Below, piece by piece: positions 1 through 7,019 of a DNA stretch of 14,032 bases. Position numbers and translations under genes: made by a program. Each line of letters begins with the position of its first letter. The first letter of the stretch is position 1. Location: the NCBI GenBank assembly GCA_047611425.1, contig JBLFWJ010000083.1, forward strand, positions 1-14,032, in the 5' to 3' direction. The notes below the pieces were generated by a model, which was not told the origin of the DNA, did no database searches, and saw only the letters and a program-made list of their open reading frames with translations. Origin of the DNA: JBLFWJ01 sp047611425. Lineage in GTDB: Bacteria > Bacteroidota > Bacteroidia > UBA10329.

Positions 1-86
1 AACCTTGTGTCGGATTGGGTCTGTGCAATAACATCAGTACTGATCAACACAGTCAGGACAAAAAAGAAGTTTACGAGATGTTGCAT
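1..86 (-). CDS. N-terminus of an exported protein, cut by the window edge
   Basis: Reading leftwards from an ATG at 86, the frame stays open for 28 codons to the edge. It starts MQHLVNFFFVLTVL and continues to a VIA-QTQSD junction: a hydrophobic core of about 13 residues followed by an A-x-A-like signal-peptidase I site and AQT, a very common mature start in Bacteroidota exported proteins. The n-region is weak (a single His, no Lys/Arg), but the rest is typical. An AGAGGT stretch abuts the start, too close to be a normal Shine-Dalgarno site. Function cannot be read from so short a piece; export to periplasm, outer membrane or surface is inferred only from the signal peptide. Confidence 0.6.
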   Translation of the reverse strand, partial: MQHLVNFFFVLTVLISTDVIAQTQSDTR

Positions 87-361
87 ACCTCTAAGATAAT
101 CTCACCAGCAAAACGGATAGTGGTAAATTGAAAAAAAGGGTCCTAAATTATTTAGTGGAAACGGATAAGTTGAGTGTTTGCAATTGATGCTCCATGATTA
201 GCGAGTGATCTGTAATCACTTAAGACCCGTTCTATATGGTCTCATTTATTTGAAATAAACGATTTGCGATATATGATTTACAATTGAATCGTAATATCTC
301 GAAAATCAGTTTTATCCGTTTAATCAGTTCAATCTGCGTTCCATTAATTTTCTAGTCGAAC
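87..361. other. AT-rich intergenic spacer with short repeats
   Basis: No credible gene lies here. It sits between the terminator of the gene at 428-1888 and the start of the gene leaving the left edge, so it should carry that gene's minus-strand promoter, but I find no good TAnnTTTG match. Visible structure: a 9-bp-period tandem repeat at 305-340; the 9-mer AAACGGATA at 111-119 and 159-167 with its reverse complement at 313-321; and a small dyad AGTGAT/ATCACT at 204-220 with a 5-nt loop. Confidence 0.5.
305..340. repeat. Short tandem repeat, four 9-bp units
   Basis: Four consecutive 9-mers read ATCAGTTTT, ATCCGTTTA, ATCAGTTCA and ATCTGCGTT, with consensus near ATCAGTTTA. The register is exact, with no gaps. 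It resembles the ATCNGTTTAATCNGT-type dispersed intergenic repeats I recall from Bacteroidota genomes; that resemblance is memory, not a search. Confidence 0.55.
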
Positions 362-402
362 CAAAAAAAGAAACCCCATTCCAGAGGAGAGGAATGGGGT
401 TT
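362..402 (-). terminator. Rho-independent terminator
   Basis: A perfect 12-bp stem (371-382 with 391-402, AAACCCCATTCC/GGAATGGGGTTT) with an 8-nt loop is followed, on the minus strand, by CTTTTTTTGG (370-361). It lies 26 nt past the stop of the minus-strand gene at 428-1888 and is the cleanest terminator in the window. Confidence 0.9.
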
Positions 403-427
403 AGCCCGAAGGCCGCACATCAGTCTA

Positions 428-1888
428 TCATCGCATCACCAATGCATAGTCTTTCGTTTCGGTTGATGTGCTTACTTTCAATACAAATACATCTGAAGTC
501 TGATTCCGAAGATCTAATCGAGCAGTCATACTTTCTACTTCAGTTCCAGGACGCTTATAGTAAACGGTGTTTCCTTCGTGATCCAATACTCTTATATCTA
601 GGTCGTCTACACTTACCTCGCTAATTTCAATCTCCATACTTCCTGAACTGTTCTTCAAGTTCAAGGCGAGATTATCGTTTGTGAATCCAAACTCACTTCC
701 CGTTTCACCGCTCAAATCAATTGTTTCAACTCTTGACATGAACGCAGCGTTCTTTCCACTTACCATGCTAGACTTACTATGAAATGGAGCCAATCCAGCT
801 GACTCGGAACCACTTCGTACTGCCATCATTTCCATTCCATTGAAAAGTGTATTGGACATTATTTCCTGTTTCGCCCCTGATTTTGATACCACATGGAAGA
901 ACTGTAGGTCACCGTTCTTATCCATTGCAGTTAATACTACTTCGTTGTCTGAACCATTCTGTAGGGTTATGAATGCATCAGCAGACTTTGCGTTATCAAT
1001 AGTGAAAGTGCAATGCTTACCATCAGTTCCGAGCATAGTCAATTCAAAATCAACCTGCTCATCTTCACACCAGAATGCAGTCTGATCGCTGGTAGTTCCA
1101 GTTTTTCGATTAACCAGACTCATGCTGTAGCACATTCCGTGGGCTCCGTTACCCATCAATACTGGCTCATCGCTGTTGTTGATGAACTGTATTGCCGGAG
1201 ATGAAAGGTTTTCACAAGCCTGAACGAATAGTGGATTCAAGCTCTTGTTTGGATCCAATACCAATTCTATAACCAATGGTCGCTCGGTTGTTTTGGCATA
1301 CTCCATCATGTAATGAAGTGCTCGCAACATATTGCTTTCTCCAATGTATAGGTTACGCATAACAACCGTTGATCCAGGCTCAGAACTCATGTATGACATG
1401 AACCCAACGTTGGCTGCTCCTTCCAACTTGCTCAGTTCATTAATGCCATCTGTAGTTATGTTGCTCACGTTGCTCAGCATGCCTACAACTACACCACTAT
1501 TATGGTACTTAGCAAATAAAGCCTCGTTCATTAAAGGATCTGGCATTCCGCTTTCGGCCATTTGATCAACTTCCAATGCAGCTATTCCCATTAAGGACTG
1601 CGCAACACTCAAGTTATCGGAGGTGATGTGCATTGCGTACACATTTCCAGACTGGTGAGATAACGTCAATCCACTTTCAAAGATTCCTTGGCCATCAACC
1701 ACTGGCTGAAGCTTCACTAGGCCATTCACTTTACCTGACTCAATCTTATTAGATGCATCAGCAGGTAGTGAGAAGATTACGAGGCTTATGATGAATGCAA
1801 GCGCAACGCTTACATATAATACAAGTAGCAACTTGTCATCTCGCACATCTAATCTTGTGTCTTTGATTTCGAGCAGTTCGTTTTTCAT
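428..1888 (-). CDS. Membrane-anchored protein resembling a degenerate subtilase
   Basis: 486 residues, not assignable by a clear catalytic motif. A charged 19-residue N-tail leads into one hydrophobic segment (20-42), either a signal-anchor or a long signal peptide ending at ADA-SN (46). Residues about 54-112 run like the domain before many bacterial S8 proteases (VNGLVKL, SGNVYAMHITSDNL). Residues 130-138 (NSGVVVGML) align by eye with the GxGVxVGxID strand that bears the catalytic Asp, but here Ser139-Asn140 follows. Residues 188-215 (LRALHYMMEYAK...RPLVIELVL) match the AIxYxxxxAxxxxKPxVINLSLG region. No HGTH or GTSMAxP motif exists, so it is probably inactive. The C-terminus (about 404-486, with IRVLDHEGNTVY and FVLKVSTSTETKDYALVMR) looks like a type A T9SS-type beta-sandwich but lacks the usual PNP and Gly-x-Tyr. 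A pseudoenzyme on the cell envelope is an inference; a plain hypothetical protein is the safe call. Confidence 0.75.
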   Translation of the reverse strand: MKNELLEIKDTRLDVRDDKLLLVLYVSVALAFIISLVIFSLPADASNKIESGKVNGLVKLQPVVDGQGIFESGLTLSHQSGNVYAMHITSDNLSVAQSLMGIAALEVDQMAESGMPDPLMNEALFAKYHNSGVVVGMLSNVSNITTDGINELSKLEGAANVGFMSYMSSEPGSTVVMRNLYIGESNMLRALHYMMEYAKTTERPLVIELVLDPNKSLNPLFVQACENLSSPAIQFINNSDEPVLMGNGAHGMCYSMSLVNRKTGTTSDQTAFWCEDEQVDFELTMLGTDGKHCTFTIDNAKSADAFITLQNGSDNEVVLTAMDKNGDLQFFHVVSKSGAKQEIMSNTLFNGMEMMAVRSGSESAGLAPFHSKSSMVSGKNAAFMSRVETIDLSGETGSEFGFTNDNLALNLKNSSGSMEIEISEVSVDDLDIRVLDHEGNTVYYKRPGTEVESMTARLDLRNQTSDVFVLKVSTSTETKDYALVMR

Positions 1889-1939
1889 GACGTTTGTGTT
1901 TAAGTGTTTTTGACTTTCAAATCAACACTCCAAATGTCA

Positions 1940-2038
1940 GCACGATGGGCTCTGCTCTGTTAGCGACCACGTGCCGAGAACGTATAAGATCCTTGCACAA
2001 ACGCGTGCAACAAATGACAAGGGCTACCGAAAGCCCTT
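1940..2038 (-). promoter_or_regulatory. Possible structured leader upstream of the subtilase-like gene
   Basis: Three successive dyads lie between the kinase stop (2132) and the next start (1888). They are AAGGGCT/AGCCCTT at 2019-2038 (6-nt loop), TTGCAC/GTGCAA at 1993-2010 (6-nt loop), and GCACG(A)TGG/CCACGTGC at 1940-1974 (8 bp with one bulged A and an inner GCT/AGC pairing). None is followed by a T-run on the minus strand, so they are poor intrinsic terminators. The first could still be a weak terminator for the kinase; together they may form a leader RNA. No riboswitch family is recognised. Confidence 0.3.
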
Positions 2039-2131
2039 AGAAATGATCAATTATGTTTCATGAGAGATAGAAATTTGTTGCATACCGTAAACTGAAACAA
2101 ACGTTATAGGTCGATTTCAAGCGTTGCAAGC

Positions 2132-3865
2132 TCACTTTCTAACTTGACTCGGAGACATGCCATATTCCTCCGAAAAGCACTTGGTAAAATATGCCGGACT
2201 GCTGAATCCAACTTTGTATGCAATTTCAGATACCGTGCCAGAATGGGATTCTAACAATTGCATAGCATGTTGTAATCGGTAGCTACGAACAAATCTACTG
2301 GCTGATTTACCGGTTAACGCGCTTAGCTTTCTGTGAATCTGAGCGCGGCTCATTCCAACCTTTCGGCTAAGTTCTTCTACACTGAAATGCTCATCATCCA
2401 AGTGTTCTTGAACAACTTCCCTAACTTTTAACAGAAACTTCTCTTCCATGCTTGGCTCATCCACCCTATCAGGTCGGATGAGCAATTGCCGAGAGAACTT
2501 GTCCTTCAACCTTCTTCTGCCCTCAATCAGGTTATGGATAGTCGCTTTCAACTCTTTTGAACTGAACGGCTTTGGCACGTATGCATCAGCACCGATCTCA
2601 ATTCCTTCTATTTTACTTTCTATCGCGGCTTTTGCGGTAAGTAGAACAATAGGAACATGACTGGTCTTCTCACTTTTCTTGAGCGCCTTGGTCATTTCAA
2701 ACCCATCCATCTTGGGCATCATTACATCGCTGAGAACAAGATCGGGAATCATATCCATTGCTTTCTTAAGGCCGGCTTCTCCATCTTCAGATTCGAAGAC
2801 TTTATATTCTGGCTCAAGCGTCAACCTTAGGAAATCACGAATCTCCTTGTTGTCTTCCACCACTAAAACAATATTGGTGGCTTCGATGTCGGCATCGGTA
2901 AAGGCTGCCTCTTTGTAATCAACTGCCTCAGCTTCCGCCTCTAGCTGTTCCGGTCTTAAAGATGGAATATCGATAACCTTTCCATCCTCCATTTTCAGCT
3001 TAGCATAAGCTGGTAGTTGCACTGTAATCTCCGTGCCAACTCCCGAAATGGATTTTAAACCGATGGTTCCTCCATGTAGTTCTACCAACTCCTTAACCAA
3101 GGCCAGACCAATTCCGGTTCCTTTATTCTTTCTCCAACGGGAGTTCTGGGATTGATAATATCGGTCAAACACTTTTGGAATTTGTTCTTCAACGATACCT
3201 AAGCCTGTGTCTTGAACACCAACTTCCAAGTGGTCTTTGCCATCAATCTCAACCTTATTAATCTTAACAGTTATGGTTCCTTTCTCCGTGAACTTGAAAG
3301 CGTTTGATAGAAGATTGAAGAAAATGAGCTCAACCTTGTCAGGATCAAAATCCATTTCTAGGTCACGAACCTGATTCTGGAAATTCAGTGTAATTCGATT
3401 TCTATCAGCCAATGATCTGAATGTTTCTGTAATCTCCTGAACAAAAACAACCACATCACCGTGCCGAAGATCCAGCTCCATCTTATTAGATTCCAACTTT
3501 GAAATATCCAAAAGCTGATTAATCAACTTTTCAAGATGCTTTGCATTGCGATGAACAACTTTCAGTTCCTTCTGTGCCTGTGGATCTTTCATTGTCGGTA
3601 TCACCTGTTCTAGGTGACCTAGGATCAATGTAAGAGGCGTTCTAAACTCGTGTGTAACGTTACTGAAGAAATCACCTTTAACCTGATCAAGCTCCTTCAG
3701 CCGTTCAGTTTCCAGCTCCTTCATTTCCAACTGATCTTGAGATCTCAAGCGATTCAGTCTGATGGTCAGCATGTAATAGACCACAGCTAAAAGAATGATC
3801 GAGTAAATCAAAAATGCCCAATTAGAGCCAAAAAATGGAAGAATGGATAACAAGGACTCAGACAT
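2132..3865 (-). CDS. Short HTCS-like hybrid histidine kinase / receiver / AraC-type regulator without a sensor
   Basis: 577 residues from the ATG at 3865. A TTG at 3877 would add four residues, but no in-frame extension is possible beyond the nadD stop. One transmembrane helix (about 17-33) and a short coiled linker lead to the H-box FFSNVTHEFRTPLT with phospho-acceptor His72, an N-box around Asn188, and G-boxes DTGLGI (219-224) and GTGIGL (249-254). The receiver (about 332-446) has the acidic pair E337/D338, phospho-Asp380 (LSDVMMPKMDG) and Lys432. An AraC-type double HTH fills about 473-577. This is the standard C-terminal half of a Bacteroidota hybrid two-component system; typical members have an added periplasmic beta-propeller plus Y_Y_Y sensor of many hundred residues, which is absent. 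It would sense through its helix, or through a partner, and bind DNA directly. It follows nadD closely and precedes the subtilase-like gene, a possible target. Confidence 0.92.
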   Translation of the reverse strand: MSESLLSILPFFGSNWAFLIYSIILLAVVYYMLTIRLNRLRSQDQLEMKELETERLKELDQVKGDFFSNVTHEFRTPLTLILGHLEQVIPTMKDPQAQKELKVVHRNAKHLEKLINQLLDISKLESNKMELDLRHGDVVVFVQEITETFRSLADRNRITLNFQNQVRDLEMDFDPDKVELIFFNLLSNAFKFTEKGTITVKINKVEIDGKDHLEVGVQDTGLGIVEEQIPKVFDRYYQSQNSRWRKNKGTGIGLALVKELVELHGGTIGLKSISGVGTEITVQLPAYAKLKMEDGKVIDIPSLRPEQLEAEAEAVDYKEAAFTDADIEATNIVLVVEDNKEIRDFLRLTLEPEYKVFESEDGEAGLKKAMDMIPDLVLSDVMMPKMDGFEMTKALKKSEKTSHVPIVLLTAKAAIESKIEGIEIGADAYVPKPFSSKELKATIHNLIEGRRRLKDKFSRQLLIRPDRVDEPSMEEKFLLKVREVVQEHLDDEHFSVEELSRKVGMSRAQIHRKLSALTGKSASRFVRSYRLQHAMQLLESHSGTVSEIAYKVGFSSPAYFTKCFSEEYGMSPSQVRK

Positions 3866-3904
3866 ATATCTCGGCAATAGCTTAGTTCGCTCTAAAGTAA
3901 GACA

Positions 3905-4483
3905 TCATGCCTTATATAGGTTCATTTCATCTAAATACGCCCAGGCCTTTGGTGGCATTAGGTATTGAACCGTTTTTCCCTCCTTAATCATATTCCTTAA
4001 CAAGCTTGAGGAATAATCCATTTGAGGGGCATCTAAAACGGTGACTTTTAAGTGATTGGCAAGCTCAGCTTTTCCGCTTTCTGGACGAGAATAGCAGAGG
4101 ATTGAGTAGTTCTGAAGAATCGCCTCATAATTCTTCCACTTATGAAAGGAGGCAAGATTATCTCCACCCATAATCAGTGTAAACTGTATTTCAGGATGCT
4201 TCTCACTAAGAACGACCAAAGTGTTTACCGTATAGGAAGGTTGATCCAGTTTGCTCTCAATGTCGGAGGCCCGAAGGCGAGCGTCATCTTCAACTGTGGC
4301 CTGAACCATAGCATATCTGTGATGAAATGCTAGCAGCGAACTTTTTTCTTTGAATGGATTTTGAGGTGAAACAACAAACCAAATCTGATCCAAATCAGAA
4401 TGGTCAACTACATAGCTGGCCAAAATCACATGACCAATATGTATTGGATTGAAAGACCCGAAGAACAACCCGACCTTTTTCAT
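3905..4483 (-). CDS. nadD: Nicotinate-nucleotide adenylyltransferase
   Basis: 192 residues, normal length for the family. NadD transfers AMP from ATP to nicotinate mononucleotide, giving deamido-NAD, in cytoplasmic NAD synthesis. The nucleotidyltransferase signature GSFNPIHIGH is at 9-18, with GGDN at 106-109 and the C-terminal substrate/ATP motif (SSSLLR) at 158-163, corresponding to the ISSTxxR motif. The ATG overlaps the gmk stop as ATGA (4 nt), pointing to translational coupling. The kinase gene begins about 40 nt after the nadD stop, in the same frame. Confidence 0.95.
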   Translation of the reverse strand: MKKVGLFFGSFNPIHIGHVILASYVVDHSDLDQIWFVVSPQNPFKEKSSLLAFHHRYAMVQATVEDDARLRASDIESKLDQPSYTVNTLVVLSEKHPEIQFTLIMGGDNLASFHKWKNYEAILQNYSILCYSRPESGKAELANHLKVTVLDAPQMDYSSSLLRNMIKEGKTVQYLMPPKAWAYLDEMNLYKA

Positions 4484-5049
4484 GATATGTGATTTACGAT
4501 GAGCGTTTCGGCCTCCTTTTTGGCGATTTCAAGGTTATCATTTACAAGAACGACATCAAATTTTAATGCTTGGCTCATTTCCTCTTCCGATTTATCCAAA
4601 CGTTTTTTCAAGCTGGACTCATCTTCCGTAGACCGACCTCTCAATCGGTTTTCTAGTGCTTCAATATTAGGAGGCTGAACGAATATTGAAAGAGCCTTTT
4701 CTCCAAAATGTTTTTTAAGGTTGATTCCGCCAATTACATCCACATCGAATATTGCATTAAAACCTTGTGCCCAAATCTGCTCAACCTCAGATTTCAATGT
4801 GCCGTAATATTGATTCTTGTAAACCTGTTCCCATTCTATAAAATCATTGTTCTCAATTCGAGACTTAAACTCACCCACAGAAAGGAAATGGTAATCAAGG
4901 CCGTTTCGCTCATTTGGCCTCACAGGCCTACTTGCAGCCGAAACCGAAAACTTCAACTTAAGATTTGACACCGTTAAAACGTGATGCACCAAAGTGGTTT
5001 TACCGGCACCCGATGGTGCAGAAAATATGATTACCTTTCCCTCTCCCAT
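4480..5049 (-). CDS. gmk: Guanylate kinase
   Basis: 189 residues, typical for bacterial Gmk. It phosphorylates GMP to GDP with ATP in the cytoplasm. The P-loop SAPSGAGKTT spans 10-19 with Lys17. The GMP-binding segment follows the family pattern SRPVRPNERNGLDYHF (40-55 region), then FIEWEQV and YYGT. The lid region carries RLRGRSTEDESSLKKRL. The start MGEGKVIIFSAPSG is the usual spacing before the P-loop. It shares a 4-nt ATGA overlap with nadD downstream and is separated by about 50 nt from the DUF1684 gene upstream, within the conserved yicC-gmk-nadD neighbourhood. Confidence 0.96.
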   Translation of the reverse strand: MGEGKVIIFSAPSGAGKTTLVHHVLTVSNLKLKFSVSAASRPVRPNERNGLDYHFLSVGEFKSRIENNDFIEWEQVYKNQYYGTLKSEVEQIWAQGFNAIFDVDVIGGINLKKHFGEKALSIFVQPPNIEALENRLRGRSTEDESSLKKRLDKSEEEMSQALKFDVVLVNDNLEIAKKEAETLIVNHIS

Positions 5050-5100
5050 AGGCCAAAAGTAAGGCGGATAGTTTGTAAAAAGAAAACTAGAAAAGTGCTT

Positions 5101-5706
5101 TCAGCGATGGTCGTAGGCCTTCACTCCAGCCTCAATCTTCACATTTAGCCTATTTTCCTTCGGAGGCACAGGGCAAGAATATTTGCCATTATAGGAGCAG
5201 TACGGATTGTAACACTTGTTGAAGTCAATCTCCGCAAAGTCAGAAAAGCCTGACCCATCCAATTCCAAATAACGGCCACCACCGTATGATTCATCACCGT
5301 TTGTCTGGTCAGTAAAAGGCAAGAATAAATAGTTTACATACTCAGGGTCTTCACTCAATTTCACGCTTTGATAAGCGATTAATTCCTGAGGTTTTCCGTC
5401 AATCTCAAATTTCAACTTAATGGCTGGTTTGTACTTCGGCCTTCTTTCAGTTGAAGTTGCCATTTCGAAAACCTCACCATCAACTATCTTCTCGACTTTC
5501 GCTTTGACAACAAATTTCTGGCTGATAGGAAAGAAATCCAAACCCTGAAATCCTTTAACATCACCTTCTTCCAAAATGGACAATTCAGGATCGCCAAATT
5601 CTTGATTGATGCTGTCGCGATAGTGCACCATGTGATTCTGATAATCAGTCTGTGCGATGCAGATTCCAGTCAGCAAAACCAATGCATATAGTAGTAAAAA
5701 CTTCAT
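5101..5706 (-). CDS. Exported DUF1684 family protein
   Basis: 201 residues from the ATG at 5706. A longer reading from a TTG at 5757 would put 17 extra residues before a clear signal peptide, so the ATG is preferred. The signal peptide (MKFLLLYALVLLTGICIA, cut before QTDY) is of the type I kind; there is no proper lipobox. DUF1684 hallmarks are plain: LFLPFTDQTNGDESYGGGR from 127, then DFNKCYNPYCSYN from 161, YSCPVPPKENRL (175-186) and IEAGVK near the end. The family's biochemical role is not established, so none is assigned; periplasmic location is inferred. It sits between yicC and gmk with very small gaps and is probably co-transcribed with them. Four cysteines at 15, 165, 170 and 178 (three in the mature protein) are visible. 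Confidence 0.88.
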   Translation of the reverse strand: MKFLLLYALVLLTGICIAQTDYQNHMVHYRDSINQEFGDPELSILEEGDVKGFQGLDFFPISQKFVVKAKVEKIVDGEVFEMATSTERRPKYKPAIKLKFEIDGKPQELIAYQSVKLSEDPEYVNYLFLPFTDQTNGDESYGGGRYLELDGSGFSDFAEIDFNKCYNPYCSYNGKYSCPVPPKENRLNVKIEAGVKAYDHR

Positions 5707-5759
5707 TTTGCCAATATAAATTGGAAAATGGTGGAGCGAAGTCTTGAGCTTGACCAATT

Positions 5760-6635
5760 CTACAGCACGTTCAATACCTGTTCTTTGATTTTCTCCAAAT
5801 GATCTTTCATCTGAACAACCATTTTCTGCATTTCGGTATGGTTCGCCTTTGAACCCAACGTGTTTATTTCACGGCCCATTTCCTGACCAATAAATCCAAG
5901 TTTTCTACCTACGGCTTCGTCCAGTGCAAGTGTATCCGTGAAATACTCGCAATGTCCGCGTAGTCTCACTTTCTCCTCGTTTATATCAAGCTTTTCCAAA
6001 TAATAAAGCATCTCTTGCTCGAACCGGCCTTCGTCTACATTCACCTTTTCCGAAAGCGTTTTCAATCGGTCATCCAACCTTGTTCTCACCGCTTCGTTTC
6101 TCTCAGGATCGATAGCCTCAATTTGCTCCAACAAACTCAAAATTGCTCCGCGATTATTCTCAAGATCTGTGTTCATTTTCCCACCTTCCTCAAGTCGGAA
6201 TGCATCGAAAGCTTGAAACGCTTCATGAGCCAAACTCAAAATAAAGTCCAATTCATCCGTTGAAGGGTCCGCTGCCTTTTCAGAACTGAACACATTTGGC
6301 ATCTTGAGCAAGATTCCGAGCAACGCATCTTCATTCAATCCTTGCTCTTTGGCAGTCATTGAAATCTGATCATGATACGCTCGAAAAACTTCCTTGTTGA
6401 TCTGCTGGATCTTCTCTTCCTCCGATTTAGAATACGAAACCGAAATCTCACACTTCCCGCGCGTGATACCCGTACCGATATGTTTTCTTATTTCAGGCTC
6501 AAGAATTCTGTACTCACCTGGGGTTCGAACATTCAGATCAAGCGTTTTGCTATTCACTGATTTTACTTCAACCGAAAATTGGCGTTGATTGAATTCTCCT
6601 GAGGCTTTTCCAAAGCCCGTCATTGATCTGATCAT
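5760..6635 (-). CDS. yicC: YicC/YloC family endoribonuclease
   Basis: 291 residues, usual family length. Members of this family have been shown to cleave RNA and affect small-RNA turnover; here that role is inferred by family. The N-terminus is diagnostic (MIRSMTGFGKASGEF), followed by SVEVKSVNSKTLDLNVRTP and the YicC N-domain to about 155. The C-terminal DUF1732 domain closes with FIGQEMGREINTLGSKANH and a final helix ending LEKIKEQVLNVL. It heads the minus-strand train leading to DUF1684, gmk and nadD, a linkage common in many bacteria. Its promoter must be in 6636-6767, a stretch that holds a 39-bp repeat copy starting only 6 nt before the start codon and the toxin-antitoxin operator. Confidence 0.94.
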   Translation of the reverse strand: MIRSMTGFGKASGEFNQRQFSVEVKSVNSKTLDLNVRTPGEYRILEPEIRKHIGTGITRGKCEISVSYSKSEEEKIQQINKEVFRAYHDQISMTAKEQGLNEDALLGILLKMPNVFSSEKAADPSTDELDFILSLAHEAFQAFDAFRLEEGGKMNTDLENNRGAILSLLEQIEAIDPERNEAVRTRLDDRLKTLSEKVNVDEGRFEQEMLYYLEKLDINEEKVRLRGHCEYFTDTLALDEAVGRKLGFIGQEMGREINTLGSKANHTEMQKMVVQMKDHLEKIKEQVLNVL

Positions 6636-6641
6636 ACTTCT

Positions 6642-6680
6642 TTCTTAACCGCAAAAGGCGCGGAGTTTTCGCAAAGGTCG
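6642..6680. repeat. 39-bp direct repeat, copy 1
   Basis: Identical over 39 bp to 7275-7313, in the same orientation. It begins TTCTTAACCGCAAAAGGCGC and ends TTTTCGCAAAGGTCG. It has a loose internal 9-10-bp periodicity around CGCAAAGG and is more GC-rich than its surroundings. The pair brackets the toxin-antitoxin operon. Similar ACCGCAAAGG-type sequences are familiar as dispersed intergenic repeats in several phyla (from memory). Confidence 0.9.
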
Positions 6681-6729
6681 CGAAGAAGAACTAAAAGTTG
6701 GGAAGAAAGTTCTAACCTAAAAATACCAT

Positions 6730-6763
6730 AAGTACGTGTTTAAGTACTTAATGCGTACTTTTG
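6730..6763 (+). promoter_or_regulatory. Toxin-antitoxin operator/promoter with AGTACT dyads
   Basis: A perfect 12-bp palindrome TTAAGTACTTAA (6740-6751) is flanked by AAGTACG (6730-6736) and its inverse CGTACTT (6754-6760), giving repeated AAGTAC half-sites. E. coli yefM-yoeB is controlled through palindromes with a TGTACA core, so this layout fits autorepression by the antitoxin. TACTTTTG (6756-6763) matches the Bacteroidota -7 consensus TAnnTTTG and overlaps the last half-site; it ends 4 nt before the ATG at 6768, which would give a nearly leaderless mRNA. No convincing -33 TTG is seen. Confidence 0.6.
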
Positions 6764-6767
6764 AAGA

Positions 6768-7019
6768 ATGCGAATAGTTAATTACACGGAGCTACGTCTT
6801 AATCTGAAACAGTGGATGGACATGGTAATCAACGATGTTGAAGCATTGGTGATTAAGAGAAAAGACAATAAGGATCTGGTTCTCATTTCCTTGGAAGAAT
6901 ACAATTCATTGAAGGAAACCCAATACTTGCTCACGGGTAATAACCGGGACCATCTCATCCAATCCATCAAAGAGGCTGAGGCTGGAAAAACAGTTCAGAA
7001 GGGTCTGCTTGACGAATGA
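6768..7019 (+). CDS. yefM: Type II antitoxin, Phd/YefM family
   Basis: 83 residues, standard size. The N-terminal Phd/YefM fold reads MRIVNYTELRLNLKQWMD with the family's YxxLRxNL pattern, then VEALVIKRK and VLISLEEYNSLKET. The C-terminal part (about 55-83), with LIQSIKEAEAG, is the segment that in this family wraps and blocks the toxin. It neutralises YoeB and, with it, represses the operon through the dyads just upstream. It overlaps the toxin start by 4 nt (ATGA), giving coupled translation. It reads on the plus strand, against the flanking genes, consistent with the module having been inserted. Confidence 0.93.
   Translation: MRIVNYTELRLNLKQWMDMVINDVEALVIKRKDNKDLVLISLEEYNSLKETQYLLTGNNRDHLIQSIKEAEAGKTVQKGLLDE

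Noticed and set aside
241..260. TTTATT/AATAAA dyad as a terminator
   Set aside because: Only six A-T pairs with a 3-nt loop; too weak to call.
394..624. Plus-strand frame over the terminator and the end of the subtilase-like gene
   Set aside because: It starts inside the terminator stem and is antisense to a real gene.
2083..2125. Promoter for the subtilase-like gene (TTG, 20 nt, TAACGTTTG on the minus strand)
   Set aside because: The -7 box has one base too many between TA and TTTG, so the match to TAnnTTTG is not good enough to annotate.
5707..5757. TTG start at 5757 for the DUF1684 gene
   Set aside because: It would place 17 residues before a good signal peptide; the ATG at 5706 gives a normal exported protein.
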